Shown piece by piece: positions 54,883-64,000 of a DNA stretch of 64,000 nucleotides. The stretch is taken from NCBI GenBank assembly GCA_963921795.1, contig OY997639.1, forward strand, positions 61,527,894 through 61,591,893. The letters run 5' to 3'. Made by a program: the position numbers and the translations under genes. Position 1 is the first letter of the stretch; every line of letters begins with the position of its first letter. The DNA comes from Nannobrachium achirus. Lineage: Eukaryota > Chordata > Actinopteri > Myctophiformes > Myctophidae. Below the pieces are notes generated by a model. It did not search any database. It worked only from the letters and a program-made list of their open reading frames with translations, and was not told the origin of the DNA.

Positions 54883-55941
54883 CAGCACGGGAACGACAGA
54901 CATAACAGGGTTAAGGGGCATGAAAACAATCTTTTGAGATGAGAGAGAGAGAACATGACAAAAGACAGAACCGCAGATGTCAGCGAGCATTGACATTAAA
55001 ACTTTCGTTTTCTCTTTAATCAGAGCCATGGCTCCAACATTTACCCTTAGAAACCTTCCCCACCCTTTTCAGAACCCCCCCCACCCCCCACCAGACCACG
55101 CCACACACACCCACCCAGCCTTGTTAAAGCACAATGAGTTAGCAGAGCAATAAAATAAGTTGGCCCACAAGTGGGTGATGGTGGGGGGTGACTAGGGAAT
55201 AGAAGGTAGTGCCTATCTGCTCGACACCACCCCTTCCTCTAGTGCAGTGTGTTTTAGTGACGATAAGAGTGAATGTGCTAGCGAGATGCCTCCTGTTATA
55301 TCTCTTTTTTTCATATTATATATCACGGCGCGCCATTATTCCAGCTCCAGCAGTATGCTGGGTTTTTCATCTTTTGGTCTGTCTGTCAAAAGTCCTCGTC
55401 AAGGTCCCCGGCGGTAGAGATACAACGTGAGACGACGAGAATGAAATAAAAATGAAAAGAAAGTGGGAGCCCGGGATTCTCTTTTCTCTCCCGTCTTTTC
55501 GTTGTTCTGTACTGTAGATGTATCAAGTCGTGAAGTCTGGCTGGTTGTACGTTACATACTGTATAGTAGGGACGCCATACTGTTCTTGTCAATGCCCCCC
55601 CCCCCCACACACACACACATACACTTCATTTTTACTCAGTTAATTCCCCCCCCCCCCAACCTTCTTCTCTCAAACTTCACTGTTCAGTCTGCGGGGGGGC
55701 TGTGCCGTCGCAGTTCATATATTTCAATTTAATTTTCTTTCCAAAAAAATAAGTGATATTCTTTTATCCTTTCCGTTGGACAGGGTTGGGTTGAGGATGA
55801 GAATCCCCACGCCGCCACCGTCTCCTCACCCCCGCACACACCTTCAAATCCATTATTATGGAGGAAGAAACTCCTCCATCATAGCCTCCACTCCTCCACC
55901 AAACTCCTCTCCTCCTCCTCCTCCAGCTGCACCTCGCTCTC

Positions 55942-56588
55942 CTACACGTAGACAGCGGTCCGTGAGATGACCGAGCCGTCCCTCTGGGACTCCATGTCGT
56001 CGTCCAGGTAGCCCCCCATCATGTCCTCCTGGTCGTGGGGCGGGCGGAGCTGCAGGATGGGCGCCCCAACTCCGACTCCCACGCCGCCCCCCACGTTGCC
56101 GAAGTGGTCGTACCTCTCGCCCGGCGCCTCCTCGTCCTCCAGCTCCAGCTCGTCGAACTTCCTCCTCTCGGCCTCGTCCAGCTCGTTGCTCAGCAGGATG
56201 TCCTGGGCCGTGGGCGTGGCAGGGGTGGAGGCGGGGGCACCCGGCACCGCCTCGGCCCGGCCTCCGGCACCCGCCGTGAGGGGCTGGCTGTGGGGGTGGT
56301 GGTTGTTCTTCTCGGCGGCGCCTTCGCTGTACACGTAGATGGGGCCGTTGTTGTTGCCGCCCGCCCCCGTGCCGTTCTTGCTGGTCTTCTTGCCGCCGCC
56401 GAAGCCGAAGCGCGACTTGAGGTCACTGGCGCCGCCGCCGCTGCGGTAGCCGCCTTGCTGCTGCTGCTGCTGCCGGCGGCTGCGGGTGATCAGCACGGCG
56501 ACGAGCGCCGCCACCAGCAGGAGAGCCAGCAGGGAGCCGATGACCGCGCCCGCCACCACGCCCGCGTTGGAGGGGTTCACTGAGGGTT
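55942..56588 (-). CDS. nectin-family adhesion protein, terminal exon (transmembrane helix and cytoplasmic tail)
   Basis: It encodes the last 214 residues, with the stop TAG at 55942-55944. A splice acceptor (CACACAG, then AACCCTCAGTG) sets the exon start and leaves a split first codon. A short stalk (PSVNPSNAG) leads to a hydrophobic helix at about residues 9-33 (VVAGAVIGSLLALLLVAALV), a basic stop-transfer RSRR, then a six-Gln run encoded by CAG codons, Gly-rich stretches, an acidic segment near ELDEAERRKFDELELEDEE, and the C-terminus ESQRDGSVISRTAVYV. DGS(V/F)IS followed by an (E/A)-x-Y-V end is the conserved nectin C-terminus that binds the PDZ domain of afadin. Nectins are Ca2+-independent Ig-domain proteins of adherens junctions. 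The Ig-domain exons must lie to the right, beyond the window. The exon is far more GC-rich than its surroundings. The paralogue cannot be fixed: DGSVIS recalls nectin-3, A-x-Y-V recalls nectin-2. Confidence 0.87.
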
Positions 56589-56621
56589 CTGTGTGTGGAG
56601 GTGAAGGGACAGGAAGAGAAG

Positions 56622-56640
<19 letters not shown>
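56589..56640 (-). promoter_or_regulatory. splice acceptor and polypyrimidine tract of the nectin exon
   Basis: On the minus strand the sequence is a long CT-rich run (CTATCTCTTCTCTTCCTGTC, CCTTCACCTCCACACACAG) ending in CAG at the exon edge. A strong tract of this kind explains why the open frame continues upstream to 57024 without being exon. A second AG eight bases inside the exon (CCCTCAG) is a weaker alternative. Confidence 0.75.
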
Positions 56641-56652
<12 letters not shown>

Positions 56653-58171
56653 GGTGAGAACAGTGTGAGGAAGATAAAGACACAGGCAGACAGGCAGGCA
56701 GGGGGGATGAAGGGAAGACCAGGATGAGAGGTGAGAAAAGGAAGGCAGGAAGAGAGGAGAGGATGGGATGGATAGAAGAGAGAAGGGAGGAGAGGAGAGA
56801 GGGAACATATTGGTGAAACAGGAGAAGATGTGTGAGAGCGACAGACAGAGAGGAGGATGAAGACAGCATACAGAGGGATACGTGGGAGAGGGCAATGTCA
56901 AGGAAAAGCAGAGTGAGCGAGAAAAAAAAGAGAGAGGGAGCAGCAGGAGAGGAGAGAGGACAAGAAGAGAGTACAGTAGAGGAGAAAGAGAGAGATGGAG
57001 GGAGAGATACCGGGGGGAGGACAAGAAAAGGATACAGTAGAAGGGGGGGAGAGAGAGGGGGGAGGGTGGCTGATGTCAGTGGTGCTGTATTCAGTCAAGT
57101 GTGTAAGAACGCTGAGGTGTCACAAAAGTATGCGACAATCTGTGTGTGTGTGTGTGCGCGCGCCTGCATGTGTCTTTGCGTCTGTGGGCATGGCTGTGTC
57201 CGCATGTGCACGAGTCCCCCCATGTGTGTGTGTGCTACATTTGTGTACGGCGCTGTGTGTGTGTGTACATGTTACGTGTGCTGGGCTTCAAACTGACCCC
57301 CCTCCCACCCCATCCCACTCTCAGAGCTGCTCCTGTTCCCATTCTCACAGTCAGCCACGTCACAACAGCATCTTCAGCCAACAATGGCCCACATACCACC
57401 CCCCCACCCCCCTTCCCCAGCAAGGCTGCCCCCAATTCACACAGCCAGCGTCGGTCCCAGACACACAGCCACCTCCTCACTGCCAAACTACCAGGCCTCA
57501 AACACTGCCAACTGTCCTTCTGCCCATCACCTCCAAGCTCTGTGGGTACAACGGTGTGACTCTGTGAGGGTTAGGGGTTAGCAGCAAGGCCATGCGTGGA
57601 GGAGGAGGATGATGAAAATGGAAGAGAGGAGCAGGGGTGGAAATTCGATGCGGATGGTGGAGGGATGGCGGAGGGAGGTGGGGGTGGGGTGTGCAAGTGT
57701 CGAAGCCACGCAACGGAATAAGAGTCTTCCTCAGAGCCATATGTGTTAGAGAGCAGGGGACAGACTGACACCCATCTCCCTCATAGGAGGCGCAGCCCAA
57801 TTTTTGTTGCACTTCCATATGACCATGCATGAGACCGCGGTTTGCTGTGTGTTCGTGTGCTTGTGTGTGTGTGCACAACCACTGGGATAAGGCAGTTGCC
57901 ATGTACAGAGACTGACACACGCACACACGTTCATGCACACGCACCCACGGACACACACACACGTAACTATCTATTATACATAGATGCACACACAGGAATA
58001 GCAAGTCATTTAAGGCTATTTAGCTTTTAGCCAAAAGCCTTGCTTCTCATGGCAATTATATCCAAAAGAATCGTTCATGTCTTTTCAAGTGGGAGAAGAG
58101 AGCATGCAGGGAGGGAACAAGAAAAACTAGGCCTTTACGATCCACTCCACAATATCGTTTTTCCAAGGAGT

Positions 58172-58172
58172 G

Positions 58173-58204
<32 letters not shown>

Positions 58205-58208
58205 TGTG
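58172..58208. repeat. (TGCG)n tetranucleotide repeat
   Basis: About eight uninterrupted TGCG units ending in TGTGTA. Confidence 0.95.
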
Positions 58209-58401
58209 TATTACTACACTTGTGAGGGCCAAACATCACTATAAGTATAGTAGAATTTGATATATAGACAAATATGAGACGGATGTTTGAAGTTGGTGTT
58301 ACAATTTGGAAAATATTCAGTTTGGGGATAGGATTACGCACTTAGAGGCTAAGTTTAGACTTTAGAGGTTAGAGTTTTATACTTTTTCATACACACCCCC
58401 A

Positions 58402-58460
58402 AAGAAATCTACAAGCTCATAACGCATGACGGTGCGGCGCGTTTTTGGGCTATTTTCAAT
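58402..58460. repeat. foldback hairpin family, diverged copy 17
   Basis: AAAGAAATCTACAAGCTCAT, AACGCATGACGG faces GGCGCGTTTTTGGGCTATTT, TCAAT. The right arm has lost its GTAGATC segment. Confidence 0.6.
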
Positions 58461-58499
58461 GCAGTCTTAAAATGTTCATGTCCTCACAAGTATATCAAT

Positions 58500-58501
<2 letters not shown>

Positions 58502-58558
<57 letters not shown>
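58502..58558. repeat. (GT)n microsatellite, 57 bp
   Basis: An uninterrupted GT tract, only 40 bp from hairpin copy 17. Confidence 0.98.
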
Positions 58559-58561
<3 letters not shown>

Positions 58562-61226
58562 ACTCCAGGGATACAGGAAATGTCTAAATCAGAGTTGCAG
58601 AGAGGTCCCACAAGACAAGTCAGCCCCACCAGTGTTGGTACTGTGAGCTCAGAATCTCCCATCTGCCCACATCCTCCCTTACTAGTCAAAGCAGCATTTT
58701 AAAAATACATTATAGACTGGCATTTTATTTGACATTTAGTCTCAACTCTCAAAACTGTTGCAAATGATGGAAACCTCACATTCTTTTTGCTTAATTAAAG
58801 GTTTGAATGAATACATGATAACTAACATTTCTTTGTGTGAAATTTGTGAATACCAGGTCATGTCAAGGTTGAGGCGGACAGATAGAGAAAGGAAGCAAGG
58901 AACATCCCATTATATCCTAGCGTTAGCACAGTGGCTCTTAAACCTGAAATGTGCTGCATGCCCGTTTTTTATTGGGTCGCTACATGACAAGGATGCTAAT
59001 CCTTGTCATTTATTATAGTTTGTTATTTATTATAGTCCATGGTTATCAAACAGGAAGAATCCTTGGCTTGTAGCTGGTTCACGGCTCGCTGCGCTGGTAT
59101 GTGTACAGTTTAACTTCCATCTCAGACAAAGAACCATGGACGGACACAATAACATAAAGGCGTCTCCATGGAAGGTGTTAGCTGAACACACTGTGGCTGG
59201 CTGTGTTTGGTTTGATAGGCAATGGGACCATGAAAGCTCAAGTTGACAGGCAACACATCCACAGAGCTTGGGTTATGTCCCGCTACGAAAACTGCAAACC
59301 TGCACTCATCCCAGCATGCCCCTTTCCTTCGCTTTCCCTTCTTTGTCCTACCTATAGCTCCCTGCCAGCAGCTGCCGAAGACCCGACTGGGGGAACGCAG
59401 CCGCTAAATGTGTTCAAATGTCATGTTGCTGCTCTGTCCTTACTTGTCATATATGGTACGCCGTTTGAAATCCAAGGTGCTCCAAGTCCCGCTCGCCTGT
59501 TAAGTAGCTTTGACTGCAGGGCCTCTGACAGAATTACTGCTCTAACACGGCTTCTTGTCAAGGGAAGTAGTATGGCATCACGCTGACTCGTCCTCCACTA
59601 TCCATTTCTCTCTACCTCTTTATTCCAGTCTCTCTCTTCTCGGCTCCTCCAAAGCCATTTTACCTACCATGTCGCCCATTTTGCCATTGTATTTCCTGTC
59701 ATGCCGCAATTTTCTTTTTCCTGCTCCCCACACTGCCTTAAACACATTTGTCTGAATGAAGGTTGTTTGAGTATGTGTTCACTTTCTCTCTCTCCCTCCC
59801 CCTTCTTTATCCTCAATTCCCCTCGCTTTCTTTCCCATTCTCTACCTGCGCCCCCTGCTCTCCAACCATTACTTTCCCTTCACTCCTCTCCACCCCATTA
59901 TTCCCTCTCTCGTTCCTCGTCATATGCCTTGTTCTCTTTCATCCCATACTCCTTGCGTCTCTCTCCTTGCCTCCCTCCCAGCTTCCTTCTCCACATCTTT
60001 CCTGTCTTCTCTCATGACATAGCGCTAAACGCTTCCTATTCACAGACATGACAACTGGGGGTGTGTCCCCACATGTCCCACTGCTAACAGGAACACAGGA
60101 AATGCATTAGCACCTCCAGGGCCTCCGCTGGGATGTCTACACGCGGTGACATGGCAAAGCTTTTCCCCGCAGCAAAGACTGCAGCCCCTCGCTTCCAAAA
60201 CAGGACAAGGAGAGATTGAAATGTCTTTGAATGAAAGCTGGCAGGTGAAATATTAAGGAGTTAATCCTGCAAATAAAAAAATAAATAAAAAATGGCACAA
60301 TCCACTCAAAATTCCTCTGGTTATTTTTCATATTCCCGTCAAATCCATTTCCTTTATCAGTACATACCCTTGAAGAGCTGCAAGAGCAGCAAACATGTGA
60401 CGAGTGGAAGTATTGAATAATCTGCACGATTGTTACAGAAGTAGGTCATATTCCATTCAAATTAATGGATATTCTTTTCGCCGATATGAAACCAAACCCC
60501 TGGCCATAATCCTTGCACTTGAAAAACATAACCAGTCATTGCAGCTTGCTACTCTGCAGTGCAGTGTGGGTCCTTCCCTATGGGTGTCCTGTCCTTTTTA
60601 ACAGACACACCATGTTTTATTCCGCTTCCTGGACACATGGTGCATAATAGTTCACAGTAGGGGCCGAGAGCGAGCCCCACCAGATCCCCACTTCCAGACC
60701 TCGATACGGCTTAACAATGCACCACTGAAATCTATTAGGGAGCCCAGTTTTTGCGGTCTGAGTGAGAGCGTTCCCCACGAGCTACAGTAGCACAAAAAAG
60801 CACCCCATGTAATATGCATGCTCAAATTGAACGCTTGGAGAACATCGGAGGGTCCAAGAAAAGCTAAAATGCATGACTAAAGTCCCCCCCCCCCCTCTCC
60901 CCAAACCCACGCCCCACCCCTAGCCTCCACCAGCACTTACTGAGCGAGCCAAAAAAGCAGCAGCGACATAAGCTTTTTATAAAGTCGCGTCATGCAAGAC
61001 CATAAGCTGCAAGTGACCGCGAGTAATGAGAGAGATGGGGCGGAAGTAAACACTGCTGCAGCCTCTCCAAGACATGCATGTTAGCCTCGTCATAGGCGTG
61101 TGCACGCACACACAATAATCACCCGTGGTGTACGGTCACACGTTGTGTTGTGGAAGTATGGGGGCGGTTGCAGGGTTGAGCTGTACATAGAGCATAGCTT
61201 AGGCCAGATATATACTTCCTTGTGCT

Positions 61227-61262
61227 GTGACACATTGTGAATTTGTACATCTGCTATTTTCG
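61227..61262. repeat. foldback hairpin family, right half
   Basis: TGACACATTGTGAATTTGTA, CATCTGCTATTTTCGG keeps the family right-arm order, with changes. There is no left partner. Confidence 0.55.
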
Positions 61263-62599
61263 GTGTGAAACACTTGCATTAGCAGAGCCTCTCTTAGCAT
61301 TTTAAGTTATTGAACAGGCCAAGTGCTTGTATGTGTTAATGGGGGGTGGGCGAGGGTCCCAGTAGTGGGCCAGAAGGACTTGGTTCGATCAGATCTGTTC
61401 TTTGGCTGCACTTGCATGGCCACACACACACACATAGAGACACACACACACACAGACTCTGACAGAAGCAGATGGACCTGTGCACACACAAACGGCCACA
61501 GACAGATGGACACAAAAACAAGGAGACTTGAGTGCACTCAGATATGCTCAGAGATGAACAGCACAGTAAACGGAAGGAGATAAGTTCTATTCACAGCCAG
61601 GTTCCTTGTTTCTTAATTGTTACACTGTGTATGCGGAAACACAACATGCAAATTACAAAATTGCAAAAAACACACCTTTATAATCAACTATTCTATTCTC
61701 TCTCTCCACCATCTCAAAAGTTCCTGTAGCTGGCAAAGTTGATCAACGTCTGACGCAACTGCCCATTGAAGTGTACAGTATTGCAGTAACCCATCGTTCG
61801 TAAGGTCGGTCCCCAGAAATCCCAGTTCCCATTACACTACAGCTGCGGGCTTACACCACACCAGCCTGAGAGACTGCAAATAGACTGGCTTGTGAGAGGA
61901 TTTTAGGTACCCCCCTCCCCTCTTTTAAAGGAGAGATTGGAGGGTAGGGATCAGAGACAGAAAATCTGGGTTAGGCCCCTCGGAGGGTGGTGAATGGAGG
62001 GAGAGAGGGATGGATAGATGGACGGAGGGAGTTCAGCGGTGATTAATGAGAGAGCTGCCGGTATTTAAGAGGAGAGTGAGAGAGAAACTCAAGGAGACAG
62101 GAGGGATGACGGAAGAGAGACAGTGAATGATCGGGAGAGAAAGGCAAAGAGAGACAGAGTGACAGAAACGGAGAGAGACTGAAGGAGAGAGAATGACACA
62201 CAGGTAGAGAGAGATGGGCTGGAGACCAGGTGTGTCTCCTGTGTGAGGAGTGAGATGAGCCCTACTCTGACAGACCGAGATTATGAGTGAGTATATATGC
62301 TAATGCACCAGCACAGACGCACAGCCAGACACAGAGATGGGGAGGAGAGGTCCATCCAACAGCAAGGGAAAAGAAAGGACAATGGAGGAAGGGAAGAAAA
62401 ACTAGCCATCTCTTCCTGCCTTGAGGTGCTATAGCCACACACAAACACACAGCTGGACGGTCACCTCTATAGAGTGTGGGTGTGCACACATGGTCGTGTG
62501 TGTGAGTGTGAGAGATACAGCTGTAAGGTAGAGGGGAGCAGGGACCTGCCATGGAGCAGGTGCTGGCCATTTCACGCCTGTCGCCCCCTCTTAGCCCCG

Positions 62600-62784
<185 letters not shown>

Positions 62785-62919
62785 CTCCACATAATATACA
62801 CACATAGCAGTCTCATGTCTTTACATTTCTCTCACGCCAAACTGTCTCTCCACAACAACATCCAATTACTAATTTTCAATCTCCCTCCCTCAAATCTCTT
62901 TCCTCTCGTTTTCTTTCAC

Positions 62920-63060
62920 ACTGCGTTCAGACTGGCAGCCCAAATCCTATTTTTGGCCAATCCAGATTGGAATAATATATAAAATGCATGGAAACAGATT
63001 TTTGCTAATCACATTTGAACCACATCCCTAGACAGCTAGTCATGCTTCAGATCTTTTACA
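62920..63060. mobile_element. CGTTCAGACTG element, fragment
   Basis: CACTGCGTTCAGACTGGCAG, CCCAAATCCTATTTTTGGCC, AATCCAGATTGGAAT lines up with 42002-42060. Only the left part is present. Confidence 0.6.
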
Positions 63061-63680
63061 GAATATGAAAGCGCAGTTTGTAAGCCGTCAAAATGATGTG
63101 TCAGAAAATAATTTTTAAGAAGGTGAATTTATTTGAATGTCAAATCAAGAAGCTGAGAAAAAGCCCATCAAAGATCTGTCATCACACCTCTCACAGTCAC
63201 TATTTTAAGGACAAATTATTTATTTTGCGATAGCAATTTCTGATCCTAAAACTGCTATTTGTGATACGGAGTGGATTATTCAAACTGAAAATAAATCTAT
63301 TGATTTGGTTGATTTGCACGATTTCACGTTTTACAGCATCACACCCTGTCACATGGGGCCAGACAGTATTAATATAGTTGAATAATAACTATCATAAAAA
63401 TAATAATGCGTTTGATTCTCAAGGAGAATGAACATGTTTCACCGTTTGCATCACTTCCACGACAGTGAGTGAGAGACGTGCGGGAGGAAGGGAGGACAGA
63501 GGCGGCAGGAGCATAGGGTGAGAGGAGAGAGAGAGAGAAAAACAAATAAATAAATTAGAAAATGATGACAGGTTCAGAAACTAGTAGGGAGAACTGGGCG
63601 GAGGAGAGAAAAAAAGCTGGAGCAATGGACACATGGAATGTGAGATGGAGGAGAGCACAGCAGAACTGGAGGAGGATGAC

Positions 63681-63753
63681 GGGAGAAAGAGAGAGAGAGG
63701 GAGAAAGAGAGAGAGGGAGAAAGAGAGAGAGGGAGAAAGAGAGAGAGGGAGAA
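63681..63753. repeat. 16-bp purine minisatellite
   Basis: GGGAGAAAGAGAGAGA is repeated about four times, the first unit two bases longer. It is purely A and G on the plus strand. Confidence 0.92.
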
Positions 63754-64000
63754 GCAGCCAGGAGCTGAAACAGCACAGGCTGACTGATCCGCTCAAGAGA
63801 GGTTTGGACACTTACACACACAAACCCACACAGGCACTTAGACACGCCCAGAGGAACACTCATACATGGGCTCAATCGTGCACTTCCACACACAAAGTCG
63901 CTTTGCTAAAAACTTAAAATTCCTACACACATGCACATATGCACACACATGAGTGGCATGCAGCTAAATAAAATACACAGCACTTTCAGCGAGCGAAAGA

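Noticed and set aside
56035..56583. A 182-codon plus-strand open frame over the nectin exon
   Set aside because: It is the antisense of a GC-rich exon and has no domain. The minus frame has a clear transmembrane helix and PDZ ligand.
56589..57024. Upstream extension of the nectin frame to a 360-codon open frame
   Set aside because: The added residues are Ser/Leu/Pro from a CT-rich intron tract, and a strong acceptor with CAG lies at the edge of the nectin-like sequence.
57146..57567. Ig-domain exon of the nectin gene near the last exon
   Set aside because: Open frames here are on the plus strand and Pro/Ser/His-rich. No Cys-x(n)-Trp...Asp-x-Gly-x-Tyr-x-Cys pattern was seen on the minus strand.

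Overview
The window looks like one piece of a ray-finned (teleost) fish nuclear genome. It has no operons or dense genes. It has very many long CA/GT dinucleotide tracts (over twenty above 60 bp), tRNA-derived SINEs, a Rex1/L2-like LINE remnant, and many non-autonomous DNA transposons of the hAT, TTAA-target, Tc1/mariner and Harbinger-like kinds that are familiar from teleosts. I cannot name the species.

Only one protein-coding piece is well supported. It is a GC-rich terminal exon on the minus strand (55942-56588) that encodes the end of the ectodomain stalk, the transmembrane helix and the whole cytoplasmic tail of a nectin-family cell adhesion protein, ending in the afadin-type PDZ ligand A-V-Y-V. 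Everything to its right (56589-64000) should be the last intron, and I found no further exon there. To its left lies a probable 3' UTR. Its end is uncertain: there is an AATAAA at 54877-54882 and a distal ATTAAA at 50356-50361 backed by a long GT-rich tract.

The rest is intergenic and dominated by repeats. Layout: 1-1930 mostly unique; 2130-4309 two head-to-tail copies of a Helitron-like element carrying tandem repeats; 4310-14570 microsatellites, purine tracts and hAT fragments; 14575-16124 a hAT-like element between long direct repeats, then a TTAA element; 16125-20546 long, fairly unique, AT-rich sequence; 20547-31530 microsatellites, complete hAT insertions with target-site duplications, a 61-bp perfect inverted repeat, a Harbinger-like element and a SINE; 31531-45097 more microsatellites, the LINE fragment and nested TTAA/Helitron-like insertions; 45098-47253 a large third Helitron-like copy with higher-order repeats; 47680-48741 a three-deep nest of mobile elements; 49226-49405 a second SINE; 50187 onward the nectin gene.

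Two repeat systems stand out. First, a family of short foldback hairpins (about 50-120 bp, core AGATCTACAAGCTC) occurs nearly twenty times, whole or in part, often inside other transposons; the best copy (48062-48146) pairs 40 of 41 bases per arm around a 3-nt loop. Second, five copies of an element share a 5' hairpin (TGCGACC-GTA-GGTCGCA). Three keep a 3' end of the form stem-loop, TCTTA, then CTRG, as in Helitrons. They carry internal minisatellites, including a 37-bp repeat with a perfect CArG box in most units.
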